From CAZUZD01 sp964624465 (GTDB lineage: Bacteria > Planctomycetota > Planctomycetia > Isosphaerales > Isosphaeraceae): DNA of 22,888 nt. The notes beneath the pieces are model-generated. The model was not told the DNA's origin. It saw nothing but the letters and a program-made list of their open reading frames with translations, and did no database searches. The stretch spans positions 1 through 22,888 of the forward strand of contig CAZUZD010000067.1 in NCBI GenBank assembly GCA_964624465.1, read 5' to 3'. Shown piece after piece: positions 14,315 through 22,429 of the stretch (within the stretch, counting starts at the first letter, position 1; the number at the start of each line of letters is the position of its first letter). A program made the position numbers and the translations under genes.

Positions 14315-17300
14315 TCAGGGCTGGGCCGGCGCGGCGGCCGGGGCCGCCGCCTCGGTGGGGGTGGTGGCCGGCGGAGTGGCTTCTTCGGCGGGCAGGGGGG
14401 GAACCTCGACGCCGAGCTTCTCCAGGTAGTGGGCCAGCAACGGGCGGATCGGGTGGGTCGGATCCAGCCGCAGGGCGGCCTGGAAGTGGCTGGCGGCGCC
14501 TTGCTGCGTGACGATCCCCTTGTCGTCCTTCACGTCCTGGGGCACGCCCTGCTCGAGCTGGCAGAAGCCAAGCTCGATCTCCCAGTTGGCCTGGTTCTCG
14601 ATCAGGCCGGGCGAGGCCGGCGTGCCGGTGATCTCGAGGATCGACCGCTCCGACGGAGCGGCGCCGCCGTCAACGAGGCCGCGGACCGAGTCGAGGGCCT
14701 GGAGCACCTCGGTGCTGCGGATCTGCGGGATCGCGTAGAGCTGCCAGTGGTAGACGGCATTGCTGTAGTAGCCCAGCAGCATGTACGTCAGGCCCTGGCG
14801 GTACGCGGCCGTGCCCGGCCCGGTGGCCAGCGACGGGTCATTCGGCTGCGTGACCTCCATCATGTTGAACGCCTCGTCGGGCTGGCCGACGCGGCAGTAC
14901 AGGTCGATGAGGAAGGCCCGCACCTGCGCCTGGCTGATGCCCGCGCTCTCGGCGGCCAGGAGCTGGTCGATCGCCAGGCCGGGGAACCCGGACTGCGCGG
15001 CCGCGTTGGCCTTCTCGATCGGTCCGATCGGCTGCGAGCTGGCGGTGTCGTCCAGCCGGGCCTGGAACTGCTCGACCCGCTCGTTGAGCTGGTCGAGCTG
15101 CTGCTGCATGCCGTCGGGGAACTCGGCCGAGCCGACCAGCTCACGCACGGTCCTGAGCCGGTCGCGCGCCAGGTCGAGGGCCTGGTTATTCAGGTACAGG
15201 TTGAAGAGCTGGTAGTTGAGGCCCGCCAGCTCCTGTCGCTCGGCGTCGGTGCGGGGCGGCGGCGTGGTCCGGACGGCGAAGTTCAGCGATGCCAGCCGCT
15301 GGCGGAACCGGAACGAGTCGTACTGGACGGCCGACCGGGTCGGGGCCTGGATCACGGAGGCCGCAGCGTCGGACTCCAGCCGGGCCAGGAACTGGCCGGC
15401 GTGGATCTGGAAGGCGTCGGGCACCGACTGGGGCGGGGTCGGTGGCGACATCATCCGGAACGCCTCCTGCGTCAGGGGCGAGCGGAAGGCCAGCCGCTGG
15501 GCGTCGGGCTGGCTGGCCAGCACGGCGCGGTCGAGGATGAGGCCTTCGCCCTGCGCCAGCAGACCGTAGGCGGCCTGCAGGAGCCGGAACGCCGTGGCGT
15601 CGTCGGGATTGCGCGTCAGGGCCCGGCGGGCTTCGCGGATTGCCAGGTAGCAGCAGGCCAGGTCGATCGACGCGCCGTTCTGGGCCTGCGACAGCCAGCG
15701 GCTGGCCGAGGCGACGTGCGGATCGGCGCCCTGGAGCGAGCGATAGCGGAGGATCTGGTCCATCGCGCCGGTGGCCGTGGGCGGCCGGGGCGGCTCGGGG
15801 ACCAGCTTCGTCTCGCGGTAGACCAGGCGATCGGGGTCGAGCCGCCGCTCGCGGAAGAGGTTCCCGTCGGCGTCCTGGCGGTCGACGCGCCCGAAGAGCA
15901 TCGAGCGGCCGTCGTCGTAGATCGGCAAGAAGTACTGAGGGCTGCTGGCCAGGGCCTGATACACCTGCGGCTCGTCGCCAGGCGAGACGACCAGGGCGCT
16001 CACGTTGTACTTGTCGAGGATGGCCGACCAGGCGGCGCGATCCTCCTTGCGCAGGGCGTTGCGAAGGTCGCGGAGGGTGAGGCGGGTCTCGTCGTCGTAG
16101 ATGCCCTGACGGCTGTCGATATAGACCTTGCGGGCCGGGTCGCGCCAGATCATGGCGTCCCCCTGCGACAGCATCAGGTTCATCACGTTCCCCTCGATGC
16201 CCGCCTCCTTGAGGTAGTCACCGACCTCGAAGGCGAACCGCGTGTCGTCGACCCCGAAGCCGAAGGGAATGTCGCCGGCGGAGCTGGCGTAGCCGGTGAT
16301 CGTCATGGCCAGCAGTACGAAGGTGGCGACGATCGTCAGGGCCCGGCCGCCGTCGGAGAAGAGTTTCCAGCCGCCGCCGACCTTGCCTTCGGTGCCGAAG
16401 ACGCCCTGATACCATTCCTGGCCGTTGAGGATCAGCACGGCGACGAACACCACCGCGAAGAACGGAGCCATCGAGATCTGACCGGCCCAGACCAGGGCCG
16501 CGAACAGGTAGGCGAGCAGCCGGCCGGTCGAGAAGCGGGCGCGGTTCAGGGCGAACGAGGCGAGGCCGGCGACCACGATGGCCAGGAAGTAGGCGATCTG
16601 GAGCCGCGCAGTGCCCGGGCCCGAGACCTTGTCAAAGTAGTCCTGGCTCTCGCGATCGAAGTAGGCCAGGCGGTCGCTGGTCAGCGGCATCGTCCGCTGG
16701 CCGACGAGCGACTTCAACGGCTCGATCACCATGTCCAGAGCCACGCCAAAGGCATGGATGTGCGACGGGTTCAGGAGGCAGGCCACCACGCTGGCCGCCA
16801 CGATCCCCAGCGCCAGCGGCGGGGCCGGCCGCTCACGGCGGGGTCCGGCCAGCGACCCGAGCAGCCAGAGGGCGAGCACGATCAGGCCGAAGCCGAAGCT
16901 CTCGTCGCAGTTGGCCCAGAGCAGGAACACGACCGGGATCGCGTAGAGCGCCCGGGTGGCGCCCCGATGCAGGGCCCGGTGCAGCAGGAACAGCTCCAGC
17001 GCGAGCAGGAAGAGGCCCCAGGTGGTGGGGTCGACCGAGAGCCGGGAGCCGATTCCGCCCAGGCTCGGCGCCAGGGCGCCGGTCGTCGGCACCAGCATGC
17101 CGCCGAAGCCGATCAGCAGGCACACCGCGGCCCACCAGAGGCCCGGCCCCCGGTGCCGGATGCCCAGCAGCAGCAGCCCCATGCCGGCCGCGACCAGCGC
17201 GTTGAAGCCGGTGAGGACGCTCGCGGCCACCTGGTCGGCCCGGGCCGGATCGGAGCTGAACAGCGAGCGACCGGCGCTGTACAGCACCCAGTTGACCGCC

Positions 17301-17614
17301 TGGAACAGCCAGGGGATGTTGACCCACCGCTGACCGGCGCGGCTGAACGAGAACGGATCGGTGGTGACCGGCCCCGCGCTGGTGATGAGCTGCCCGGCGC
17401 GCAGGTGAGGCCAGATCGAGGACGTGATGATCGGATGAACGGCCGCCAGCAGGACCAGCAGGACGACCCCGCCCGCAACGTAGCGGTCGAGGTAGCGATT
17501 CCAGGCGAACACCTTGGCAGGGGTCATCGGCTCGGGCGGCGGCGACGCCGAGGCCGACTCCGGACCCCGCGACTCGGGCTCCCGGGCCGGTTCGGTCGAT
17601 TCGAGCTTGGTCAT
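14315..17614 (-). CDS. Large GT-C-like membrane protein with TPR-like C-terminal region
   Basis: A 1,099-residue protein. After a Pro/Glu/Ser-rich cytoplasmic start come about ten hydrophobic segments (near residues 45-63, 138-152, 158-175, 197-213, 222-256, 267-281, 337-356, 366-396 and 426-442). Then follows a soluble part of about 650 residues. The loop WPHLRAGQLI, then TTDPFSFSRAGQRWVNIPWL, matches a widespread membrane family (D-WWHLxxG...DPFSYTxxGxxWV...WL) related to GT-C glycosyltransferases. KVYIDSRQGIYDDE fits the family motif (V-F-I-D-x-R-x-x-x-Y). The remainder is helical; FQAALRLDPTHPIRPLL near the end is TPR-like, and the tail is Ala/Pro/Thr-rich. ATG 17614 has only a weak ribosome binding site. 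The enzymatic role is unproven; it could instead be a structural or sensory membrane protein. Confidence 0.75.
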   Translation of the reverse strand: MTKLESTEPAREPESRGPESASASPPPEPMTPAKVFAWNRYLDRYVAGGVVLLVLLAAVHPIITSSIWPHLRAGQLITSAGPVTTDPFSFSRAGQRWVNIPWLFQAVNWVLYSAGRSLFSSDPARADQVAASVLTGFNALVAAGMGLLLLGIRHRGPGLWWAAVCLLIGFGGMLVPTTGALAPSLGGIGSRLSVDPTTWGLFLLALELFLLHRALHRGATRALYAIPVVFLLWANCDESFGFGLIVLALWLLGSLAGPRRERPAPPLALGIVAASVVACLLNPSHIHAFGVALDMVIEPLKSLVGQRTMPLTSDRLAYFDRESQDYFDKVSGPGTARLQIAYFLAIVVAGLASFALNRARFSTGRLLAYLFAALVWAGQISMAPFFAVVFVAVLILNGQEWYQGVFGTEGKVGGGWKLFSDGGRALTIVATFVLLAMTITGYASSAGDIPFGFGVDDTRFAFEVGDYLKEAGIEGNVMNLMLSQGDAMIWRDPARKVYIDSRQGIYDDETRLTLRDLRNALRKEDRAAWSAILDKYNVSALVVSPGDEPQVYQALASSPQYFLPIYDDGRSMLFGRVDRQDADGNLFRERRLDPDRLVYRETKLVPEPPRPPTATGAMDQILRYRSLQGADPHVASASRWLSQAQNGASIDLACCYLAIREARRALTRNPDDATAFRLLQAAYGLLAQGEGLILDRAVLASQPDAQRLAFRSPLTQEAFRMMSPPTPPQSVPDAFQIHAGQFLARLESDAAASVIQAPTRSAVQYDSFRFRQRLASLNFAVRTTPPPRTDAERQELAGLNYQLFNLYLNNQALDLARDRLRTVRELVGSAEFPDGMQQQLDQLNERVEQFQARLDDTASSQPIGPIEKANAAAQSGFPGLAIDQLLAAESAGISQAQVRAFLIDLYCRVGQPDEAFNMMEVTQPNDPSLATGPGTAAYRQGLTYMLLGYYSNAVYHWQLYAIPQIRSTEVLQALDSVRGLVDGGAAPSERSILEITGTPASPGLIENQANWEIELGFCQLEQGVPQDVKDDKGIVTQQGAASHFQAALRLDPTHPIRPLLAHYLEKLGVEVPPLPAEEATPPATTPTEAAAPAAAPAQP

Positions 17615-17643
17615 CGTGGACTCGCCGGGCGGCGAAGGAAAGG

Positions 17644-17675
17644 CGGGGCGCCGCGCCAGGATCGGTGGCGCCCCG
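17644..17675 (-). promoter_or_regulatory. Hairpin in the leader of the large membrane protein gene
   Basis: CGGGGCGCC (17644-17652) pairs with GGCGCCCCG (17667-17675), a 9-bp stem with a 14-nt loop, 30 to 61 nt upstream of the minus-strand start at 17614. It may be a leader structure; no known regulatory class is recognised. An AT-richer patch at 17685-17710 further upstream could hold the promoter, but no convincing -35/-10 pair is visible. Confidence 0.3.
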
Positions 17676-17772
17676 GGGATGTAGCAGAGAAAAACGCAAG
17701 CCTCATGCTAGGTAGGACAACCGGCCGGGGTCAAGGGGGCGGCCGGCGCCGGCCGGGTCGATCATGAACTCG

Positions 17773-17800
17773 TTGACTTCGCCTTCATCTCGCCTACAAT
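17773..17800 (+). promoter_or_regulatory. Near-consensus sigma-70 promoter of the GT2/BshC-like operon
   Basis: TTGACT (17773-17778) and TACAAT (17795-17800) each differ from consensus at one position and are 16 nt apart. Transcription would start near 17807, about 80 nt before ATG 17888. It is the clearest promoter in the window. Confidence 0.75.
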
Positions 17801-17887
17801 TTCCGGACGATCGCGACGCCCTCCGGCGGCCCGGGGCCGGGTCCGGAGCCCGCCCATGACCGACGCCGACCCCTTACGGGACGCCCC

Positions 17888-18607
17888 ATGCGCGTGCTGA
17901 CCGCGATCCCCGTCCATAATGAAGAGGCCTACCTCGTCGGCGTCCTCCAGGAGGTCACCCGCCACGCCGAGCACATCCTGGTCGTCGACGACGGCTCGAA
18001 GGACCGCACCCCCGAGCTGCTCCGCCAGTTCCCAAACGTTCAGGTCATTCGCCACCCGACCAACCTGGGCTATGGCGCCGCCCTCTGCAGTGCCTTCGGC
18101 GCGGCGATCGCTGGCGATTATGACGGCCTGGTGACCCTCGATTGCGACGGTCAGCATGAGCCGTCCCGCATCCCGGAGATCGCCCGCCCCCTGGACCGCT
18201 TCGACATCGTCTCGGGCAGCCGGTACCTGCAGGTCTTCGACCCCGCGCAGCAGCCCCCGGAACGGCGACGGCGGATCAACCGCGAGGTGACCGGCTGGCT
18301 CAATGCCTGCCTGGGATTCGAGCTCACCGACGCCTTCTGCGGTTTCAAGGCGTATCGCACCTCCGCCTTGCGGCAACTCGGCGTCCACGACCTGGGTTAC
18401 GCCATGCCGCTGGAGATCTGGGTGCAGGCGGCCAAGCTCGGGCTCTCGATCGTCGAGGTGCCCGTGCCCTTGATCTACCTGGATGAGTCGCGTGCCTTCG
18501 GCGGGGCCCTGGACGATGCCGACTACCGCCTGAAGCATTATCGCTCGGTCTTCCAGGCGGCCATCGCCCGGTACGACCTGACTGTGCCCGGGGGATGCGC
18601 CGGATGA
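17888..18607 (+). CDS. Family 2 glycosyltransferase (dolichyl/polyprenyl-phosphate mannose synthase-like)
   Basis: A 239-residue soluble GT-A glycosyltransferase. Motifs: IPVHNEE at 7-13 (nucleotide-sugar fold start), VVDDGSKD at 32-39 (D34/D35 contact the nucleotide), a DxD-type metal site D85-C-D87 in TLDCDGQH, SGSRY (109-113), and TDAFCGFKAY (147-156) around the expected catalytic region. It has no C-terminal membrane helices, as in the short DPM1-type enzymes that move a sugar from a nucleotide donor to a polyprenyl phosphate. Such lipid-linked sugars feed GT-C membrane enzymes like those elsewhere in this window; that link is an inference. ATG 17888 has only a weak GGGA ahead. The stop overlaps the next start (ATGA at 18604-18607), which indicates translational coupling. 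Confidence 0.88.
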   Translation: MRVLTAIPVHNEEAYLVGVLQEVTRHAEHILVVDDGSKDRTPELLRQFPNVQVIRHPTNLGYGAALCSAFGAAIAGDYDGLVTLDCDGQHEPSRIPEIARPLDRFDIVSGSRYLQVFDPAQQPPERRRRINREVTGWLNACLGFELTDAFCGFKAYRTSALRQLGVHDLGYAMPLEIWVQAAKLGLSIVEVPVPLIYLDESRAFGGALDDADYRLKHYRSVFQAAIARYDLTVPGGCAG

Positions 18608-20229
18608 GCCCCCGCCGCCTGAGGGCGCCCGCGCAGGACGGCGGCGTGCTGATCGAGCCGGCCCTGGCCCAGGCCGAGCCCCTGGCCCGGTCGAACCACC
18701 GCCTGCTCGCCGCCTGGGATCACGACTTCCAGGGCCGTCGCGCCGACTGGCTCCGCGCCCGAGCCCAGGCCGAGGTGGCTGCGGCTGCGGCCAGGTTCCA
18801 GGCCGCCTTCGGCCTCGAGGGCGGCACGCTCGACGGCCACGGTCCGCTGATCCTCACCGGCCACCAGCCCGAGCTGTTCCACCCCGGCGTCTGGATCAAG
18901 AACTTCGCCACCGCGGGCCTGGCCCGTCGGATCGGCGGCCGCTCGCTGAACCTGATCGTCGACGACGATACCCCCAAGCGGGCCGGCATCCGCGTCCCAA
19001 CGCGCGGCGGCAACGGTTCCGGCCTCCACACGGTCTGGGTCGACTTCGACGCCGCGATCCCCGAGGCCCCCTACGAGGACTGGGCCGTCGGCTCCGAGGC
19101 GACGTTCGATTCCTTCGCCGAGCGGGTGCGGGCCGCGCTCGGTCCCCTGATCGCCGACCCGATCCTCGACGACTTCTGGCCCTTGGTCCGGCAGCGGGTG
19201 CCGCTGACCGACCGCGTCGGCCTGCGGTTCGCCACCGCGCGGGCGGCGCTGGAGCGACAGTGGGGCGTGGCCAACGCCGAGGTGCCGCTGAGCCGCATCT
19301 GCGAGACCGAGGCGTTTGCCTGGTTCGTCAGCCACGTGCTGGCCCACCTGCCGCGATTCCAGCAGGTGCACAACGACGCACTGCTCCGCTACCGGAAGCT
19401 GTACCGGATCCGCAGCCGGAATCACCCGGTGCCGGCGCTGGCCGTCCAGGGGGAGTGGCTCGAGGCCCCCTTCTGGGTCTGGCACGCCGCGCACCCCCGC
19501 CGCCGGCCCCTGCTGGCGCGCGCCGTCGGCGACGACCTCGAGTTGCGGATCGCCGGCGAGGCCGAGCCGTTCGCCAGGCTGCCGCTGTCGGCCGACCGCG
19601 ACGCCTGCTGCGCCGTCGACCAGCTCCTGGAACTTCCCGGCCGCCGCATCCGGCTCCGCACCCGGGCCCTCACGACCACCCTGTTCAGCCGCCTGCTGCT
19701 GGGCGACCTGTTCGTGCACGGCATCGGGGGCGCCAAGTACGATGAGCTGGGCGATGAGGTGTGCCGCGGATTCTTCGGGCTCGAGCCGCCGCCGTACCTG
19801 ACCGTGTCCATGACCCTCCGCGCCGGCCTGCCGGCCGATCCGGCCACCTCGGCCGACCTGTACCGCGTCGAGCGGGAGCTGCGTGACCTCGACTTCAACC
19901 CCGAACGCTACCTGGCCCCGCCGCTCGACGCGGTGCAGCAGGACCTGATCCGCCAGAAGCAGGCGGTGATCGCCGGGCCGCAGGACACCCGCGCCCAGCG
20001 GGTCCACCGGTTCCACGCCTTCCTCGAACTGAACGCCGCCCTGGCCCGGCCGCTGGCCTCCCGTCACGATCAGCTCGCCGCCCGCCGCACGGAACTGGCG
20101 CAAACCTTGCGACACAATGCCGTCGCGGCGAGCCGCGAGTATTCCTGCATCCTCCATTCCCAGCGACGCTGGCTTGAGGCGGCCCGACCGTTCGGTCCCG
20201 CGCCCTCGGCCATTGCCCCCCTCCGATGA
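18604..20229 (+). CDS. BshC-like protein (putative cysteine-adding/bacillithiol synthase superfamily)
   Basis: A 541-residue cytoplasmic protein, close to the length of Bacillus BshC (about 540). The pattern resembles BshC: LTGHQPELFHPG at 84-95 against the TGQQ-GL signature, followed by a helix (KNFATAGLARRIG); a VDDD stretch at 119-122 where BshC has its EDHD segment; a second nucleotide-fold-like region with LFVHGIGGAKYDELGDE around 369-385, against the BshC GGPGExAY region, then PPPYLT; and a helical, possibly coiled-coil C-terminus. BshC adds cysteine to glucosaminyl-malate in bacillithiol synthesis. The key residues are not identical, so the substrate may differ. No BshA or BshB is in the window. 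The start could be ATG 18595, but ATG 18604 gives a 4-nt overlap with the GT2 gene and a GGGGG tract at 9 nt. Confidence 0.55.
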   Translation: MSPRRLRAPAQDGGVLIEPALAQAEPLARSNHRLLAAWDHDFQGRRADWLRARAQAEVAAAAARFQAAFGLEGGTLDGHGPLILTGHQPELFHPGVWIKNFATAGLARRIGGRSLNLIVDDDTPKRAGIRVPTRGGNGSGLHTVWVDFDAAIPEAPYEDWAVGSEATFDSFAERVRAALGPLIADPILDDFWPLVRQRVPLTDRVGLRFATARAALERQWGVANAEVPLSRICETEAFAWFVSHVLAHLPRFQQVHNDALLRYRKLYRIRSRNHPVPALAVQGEWLEAPFWVWHAAHPRRRPLLARAVGDDLELRIAGEAEPFARLPLSADRDACCAVDQLLELPGRRIRLRTRALTTTLFSRLLLGDLFVHGIGGAKYDELGDEVCRGFFGLEPPPYLTVSMTLRAGLPADPATSADLYRVERELRDLDFNPERYLAPPLDAVQQDLIRQKQAVIAGPQDTRAQRVHRFHAFLELNAALARPLASRHDQLAARRTELAQTLRHNAVAASREYSCILHSQRRWLEAARPFGPAPSAIAPLR

Positions 20230-20361
20230 CTTTCTGGCATCGGGTCGAGGCAAACCCCTTCCGGACCCCGTAGAATGAGACGAGCACAGGACGATGTCCG
20301 GCCCTCCGCTCCCATCACTCGCGGGGGTGCCGACACGAGTGCTTGGTTGGTATCACGCCTG

Positions 20362-21627
20362 ATGAAATCGCCATCGCCGGCCGATCGGCTCCCCCTGAAG
20401 CGTGGCCCCGTGGAGTACGCGCTGGGGAGCGAGGCCGACCACGAGGCGGTCTATCAGATGCTCCTGCACGTCTTCCACGGACCGGATCGCGAGTCGTTCC
20501 TGGGGGCGCTCGGCGACCCGAGTTACCGGCCCGACCAGCGGCTGGTGGCGCGGGTCGAGGGGCGAATCGCCAGCCACGTGCACCTGACCGAGCGGCAGAT
20601 CCGCTTCGCCGCCCAGACCTTGCCGATGAACGGCGTGATGTGGGTCGGCACGCTGCCGGAGTATCGGGGTTTGGGCTTCGCCCAGAACCTGATGCGGCTG
20701 GCCGACGGTCGGGCGCTGCAGACCGGAGCCGTCGTGCAGGCGTTGACGACCTCGATGCCGCAGTTCTACCGGCCGCTGGGCTGGGGCGTCTGCGGCCGGC
20801 ACACGTTCGCCACGATCCTGAGCCGCAACCTCCCTTCGGGCGGTGAGGTCTTCACCGAGTCCAAGGGCGGGGCCTGGCACGTCCGGCCCTGGCGGCAGGT
20901 CGAGCTCAACGACCTGATGGGACTCTACGACCGGACCTTCGCCCGCACCTCTGGCTCGGTGATCCGCACCGAGGACTACTGGCGCTGGATCATCGGCCGC
21001 CGCTATGCCCACGTCATCTGGGTCGCCTGCCAGGGCGACGTCGTGCGCGGGTACGCCTTCGTGAAGGACCACCGCATCCTGGAGATCGCCACCGACCCCG
21101 ACTCGCCGCAGGCCCTCAAGGCCCTGCTCGGCCGGGTCCGGGCCGAGGCGCTCGAGCGGGCCTATCCCGAGGTGGTCATCCACGCGCCGCCCGACCACCC
21201 GGTCCTGGAGGTCGTCCGCGAGGGCTCGGGCAAGGTCATCGACCGCGACGTCTGGGAAGGCTCGTCGTCGATGTACCACATCCCCGACGTCGGCTCGTTC
21301 CTCACGGCGATCCTGCCCACGCTCGAGGCCACGGCCAAGGCCGCCCAGGCCGAGCTGCCACTGGAGCTGGGCCTGGCCGTCGACGACCACCGCTGGCTGA
21401 TTCACCTCCAGCCCCGCAAGTCGCGGGTCGAGGCCGACAAGCTCAGCCGCCGGTACCTGACGCTGAGCCGGGCCGCCCTGGTCCGGCTGGCGATGGGGCA
21501 CACGGGCATTGATGCAGCCATCGAGACCGATGCTGTCGTGCCCGCCACCGCCACGGCCGTCGACGCCGCCCGCATCCTGTTCCCGAAGCGCCCGCTCTGG
21601 CGGAGCCCGCTCGACTCGGCTACCGCA
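20362..21627 (+). CDS. Eis-like GNAT N-acetyltransferase lacking a stop codon at its expected end
   Basis: About 421 residues fit the Eis-like architecture. An N-terminal GNAT domain has the acetyl-CoA loop VGTLPEYRGLGFA (residues 95-107) and FYRPLGWGVCG. A second GNAT-like domain follows (ARTSGSVIRTEDYWRWIIG), then a C-terminal SCP2-like domain from about residue 304 (YHIPDVGSFL) ending in FPKRPLWRSPLDS. Family members normally stop right after this motif. Here no stop occurs, and the frame stays open to TAA 22675-22677, across the antisense of the SRPBCC gene and into the start of the Gfo/Idh/MocA gene. The end given is where homology-like sequence stops. ATG 20362 lacks a good ribosome binding site; ATG 20275 is an alternative. 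Eis enzymes acetylate amines such as aminoglycosides or lysines, but the substrate here is unknown. Confidence 0.72.
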
Positions 21628-21656
21628 TTTGGCCGCAAGTCGTCTCGATCCCGCGT

Positions 21657-21695
21657 CCGGCCCGCCCAAGCCCGTTCCCGGGTGCGGCGGGCCGG
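21657..21695. terminator. Hairpin between the GNAT gene and the convergent SRPBCC gene
   Basis: CCGGCCCGCC (21657-21666) pairs perfectly with GGCGGGCCGG (21686-21695), a 10-bp stem with a 19-nt loop, extendable by a G-T pair. It stands 8 nt from the stop of the SRPBCC gene and about 30 nt after the expected end of the GNAT protein, the usual place of a shared terminator in this window. Confidence 0.55.
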
Positions 21696-21702
21696 GCCCG
21701 TT

Positions 21703-22200
21703 TCAGGCTTCCGACCGGGCGCTGGTGGCCTCCGGCAGGACCGGGCCGAACTGGCCGGATTCGACCAGCTCGCGGGTCACGGCGTGGCGGTGGGCGAACA
21801 TCTGGGCCAGCATCCGCCGCACGATCGGGCCGCCGAGCCAGGCGCCCAGGAAACCACCGTGCGGGCGGTACTCGACCTCGTCGCGGAGCAGGGTGCCGCC
21901 CCGACCGTCGTCGAGGAAGCGGTGCCGGTGGTACCAGGCGGCGAACGGACCGCTGACCTGACGGTCGGCGAACAGGTGGGGTGGCTCGTACTCGGTGTGC
22001 TCGGCCACCCAGGTGACGGGGATCGGGCCGATGGCCGTGCGGAGTACGACCCGGCTGCCGGGCCGCAACGAGCCGCCGCCCGAGACGACCCGCACCGACT
22101 GGCCGGGCGGGGTCAGGCGTTCGAGGGCCCCGGGGCTCTCGTGGAAGGCGAAGACGGTCGCTGGCGGCGCGGCGATGCGGGTTTCGAGCACGAACTGCAT
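21703..22200 (-). CDS. SRPBCC (START/Bet v 1-like) ligand-binding family protein
   Basis: A 165-residue protein with the SRPBCC fold pattern: ETRIAAPPATVFAFHESP at the start, ALERLTPPG, a central run of strands (GSRVVLRTAIGPIPVTWVAEH), WYHRHRFLDDGRGGTLLRDEV and a long C-terminal helix (LAQMFAHRHAVTREL). This subgroup is often called cyclase/dehydrase or ligand-binding SRPBCC; it forms a hydrophobic pocket, and the ligand is unknown. Some relatives are found fused to or beside NAD-dependent epimerases, but none is adjacent here. ATG 22200 begins the domain and has GGAGA at 9 nt; the longer open frame upstream has no family-like sequence. The gene is convergent with the GNAT gene and divergent from the Gfo/Idh/MocA gene. 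Confidence 0.82.
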   Translation of the reverse strand: MQFVLETRIAAPPATVFAFHESPGALERLTPPGQSVRVVSGGGSLRPGSRVVLRTAIGPIPVTWVAEHTEYEPPHLFADRQVSGPFAAWYHRHRFLDDGRGGTLLRDEVEYRPHGGFLGAWLGGPIVRRMLAQMFAHRHAVTRELVESGQFGPVLPEATSARSEA

Positions 22201-22429
22201 GGGTGGCGGTCTCCGCGCGGGGGTCGGCGACGCCCAGTGGATCTGGATGCGTCGGAGACCCGGAGGGTCCTGCGCGTTGTTGTAGGCGCGAGGGCGAAAA
22301 GCGGTGAGCGGGGCCGGAACCCGGTTGCAGCCGATCGTCGCGCGGGGCAGGATGAGGGGCGATCCGGAGTCCGGAGCCAGCCCGAGGGTGCGGGCGGCGG
22401 CCGTACCCCTTCCGGGAGGTTCCTCGCAG

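Noticed and set aside
14264..17767. A 1,167-codon open frame on the plus strand, antisense to the large membrane protein
   Set aside because: It has biased Arg/Gly/Gln composition and no domain or signal. Such frames are expected opposite long genes in high-GC DNA, and the minus-strand frame carries clear family motifs.
20271..20276. TAGAAT as a -10 element for a separate GNAT promoter
   Set aside because: No acceptable -35 element lies 16-18 nt upstream, and the gene may be cotranscribed with the BshC-like gene 132 nt before.
17888..22200. A new defence or antiviral system made of the GT2, BshC-like, GNAT and SRPBCC genes
   Set aside because: There are no nuclease, NTPase, helicase, TIR, reverse transcriptase or toxin domains. 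The SRPBCC gene is on the other strand, so the genes do not form one unit.
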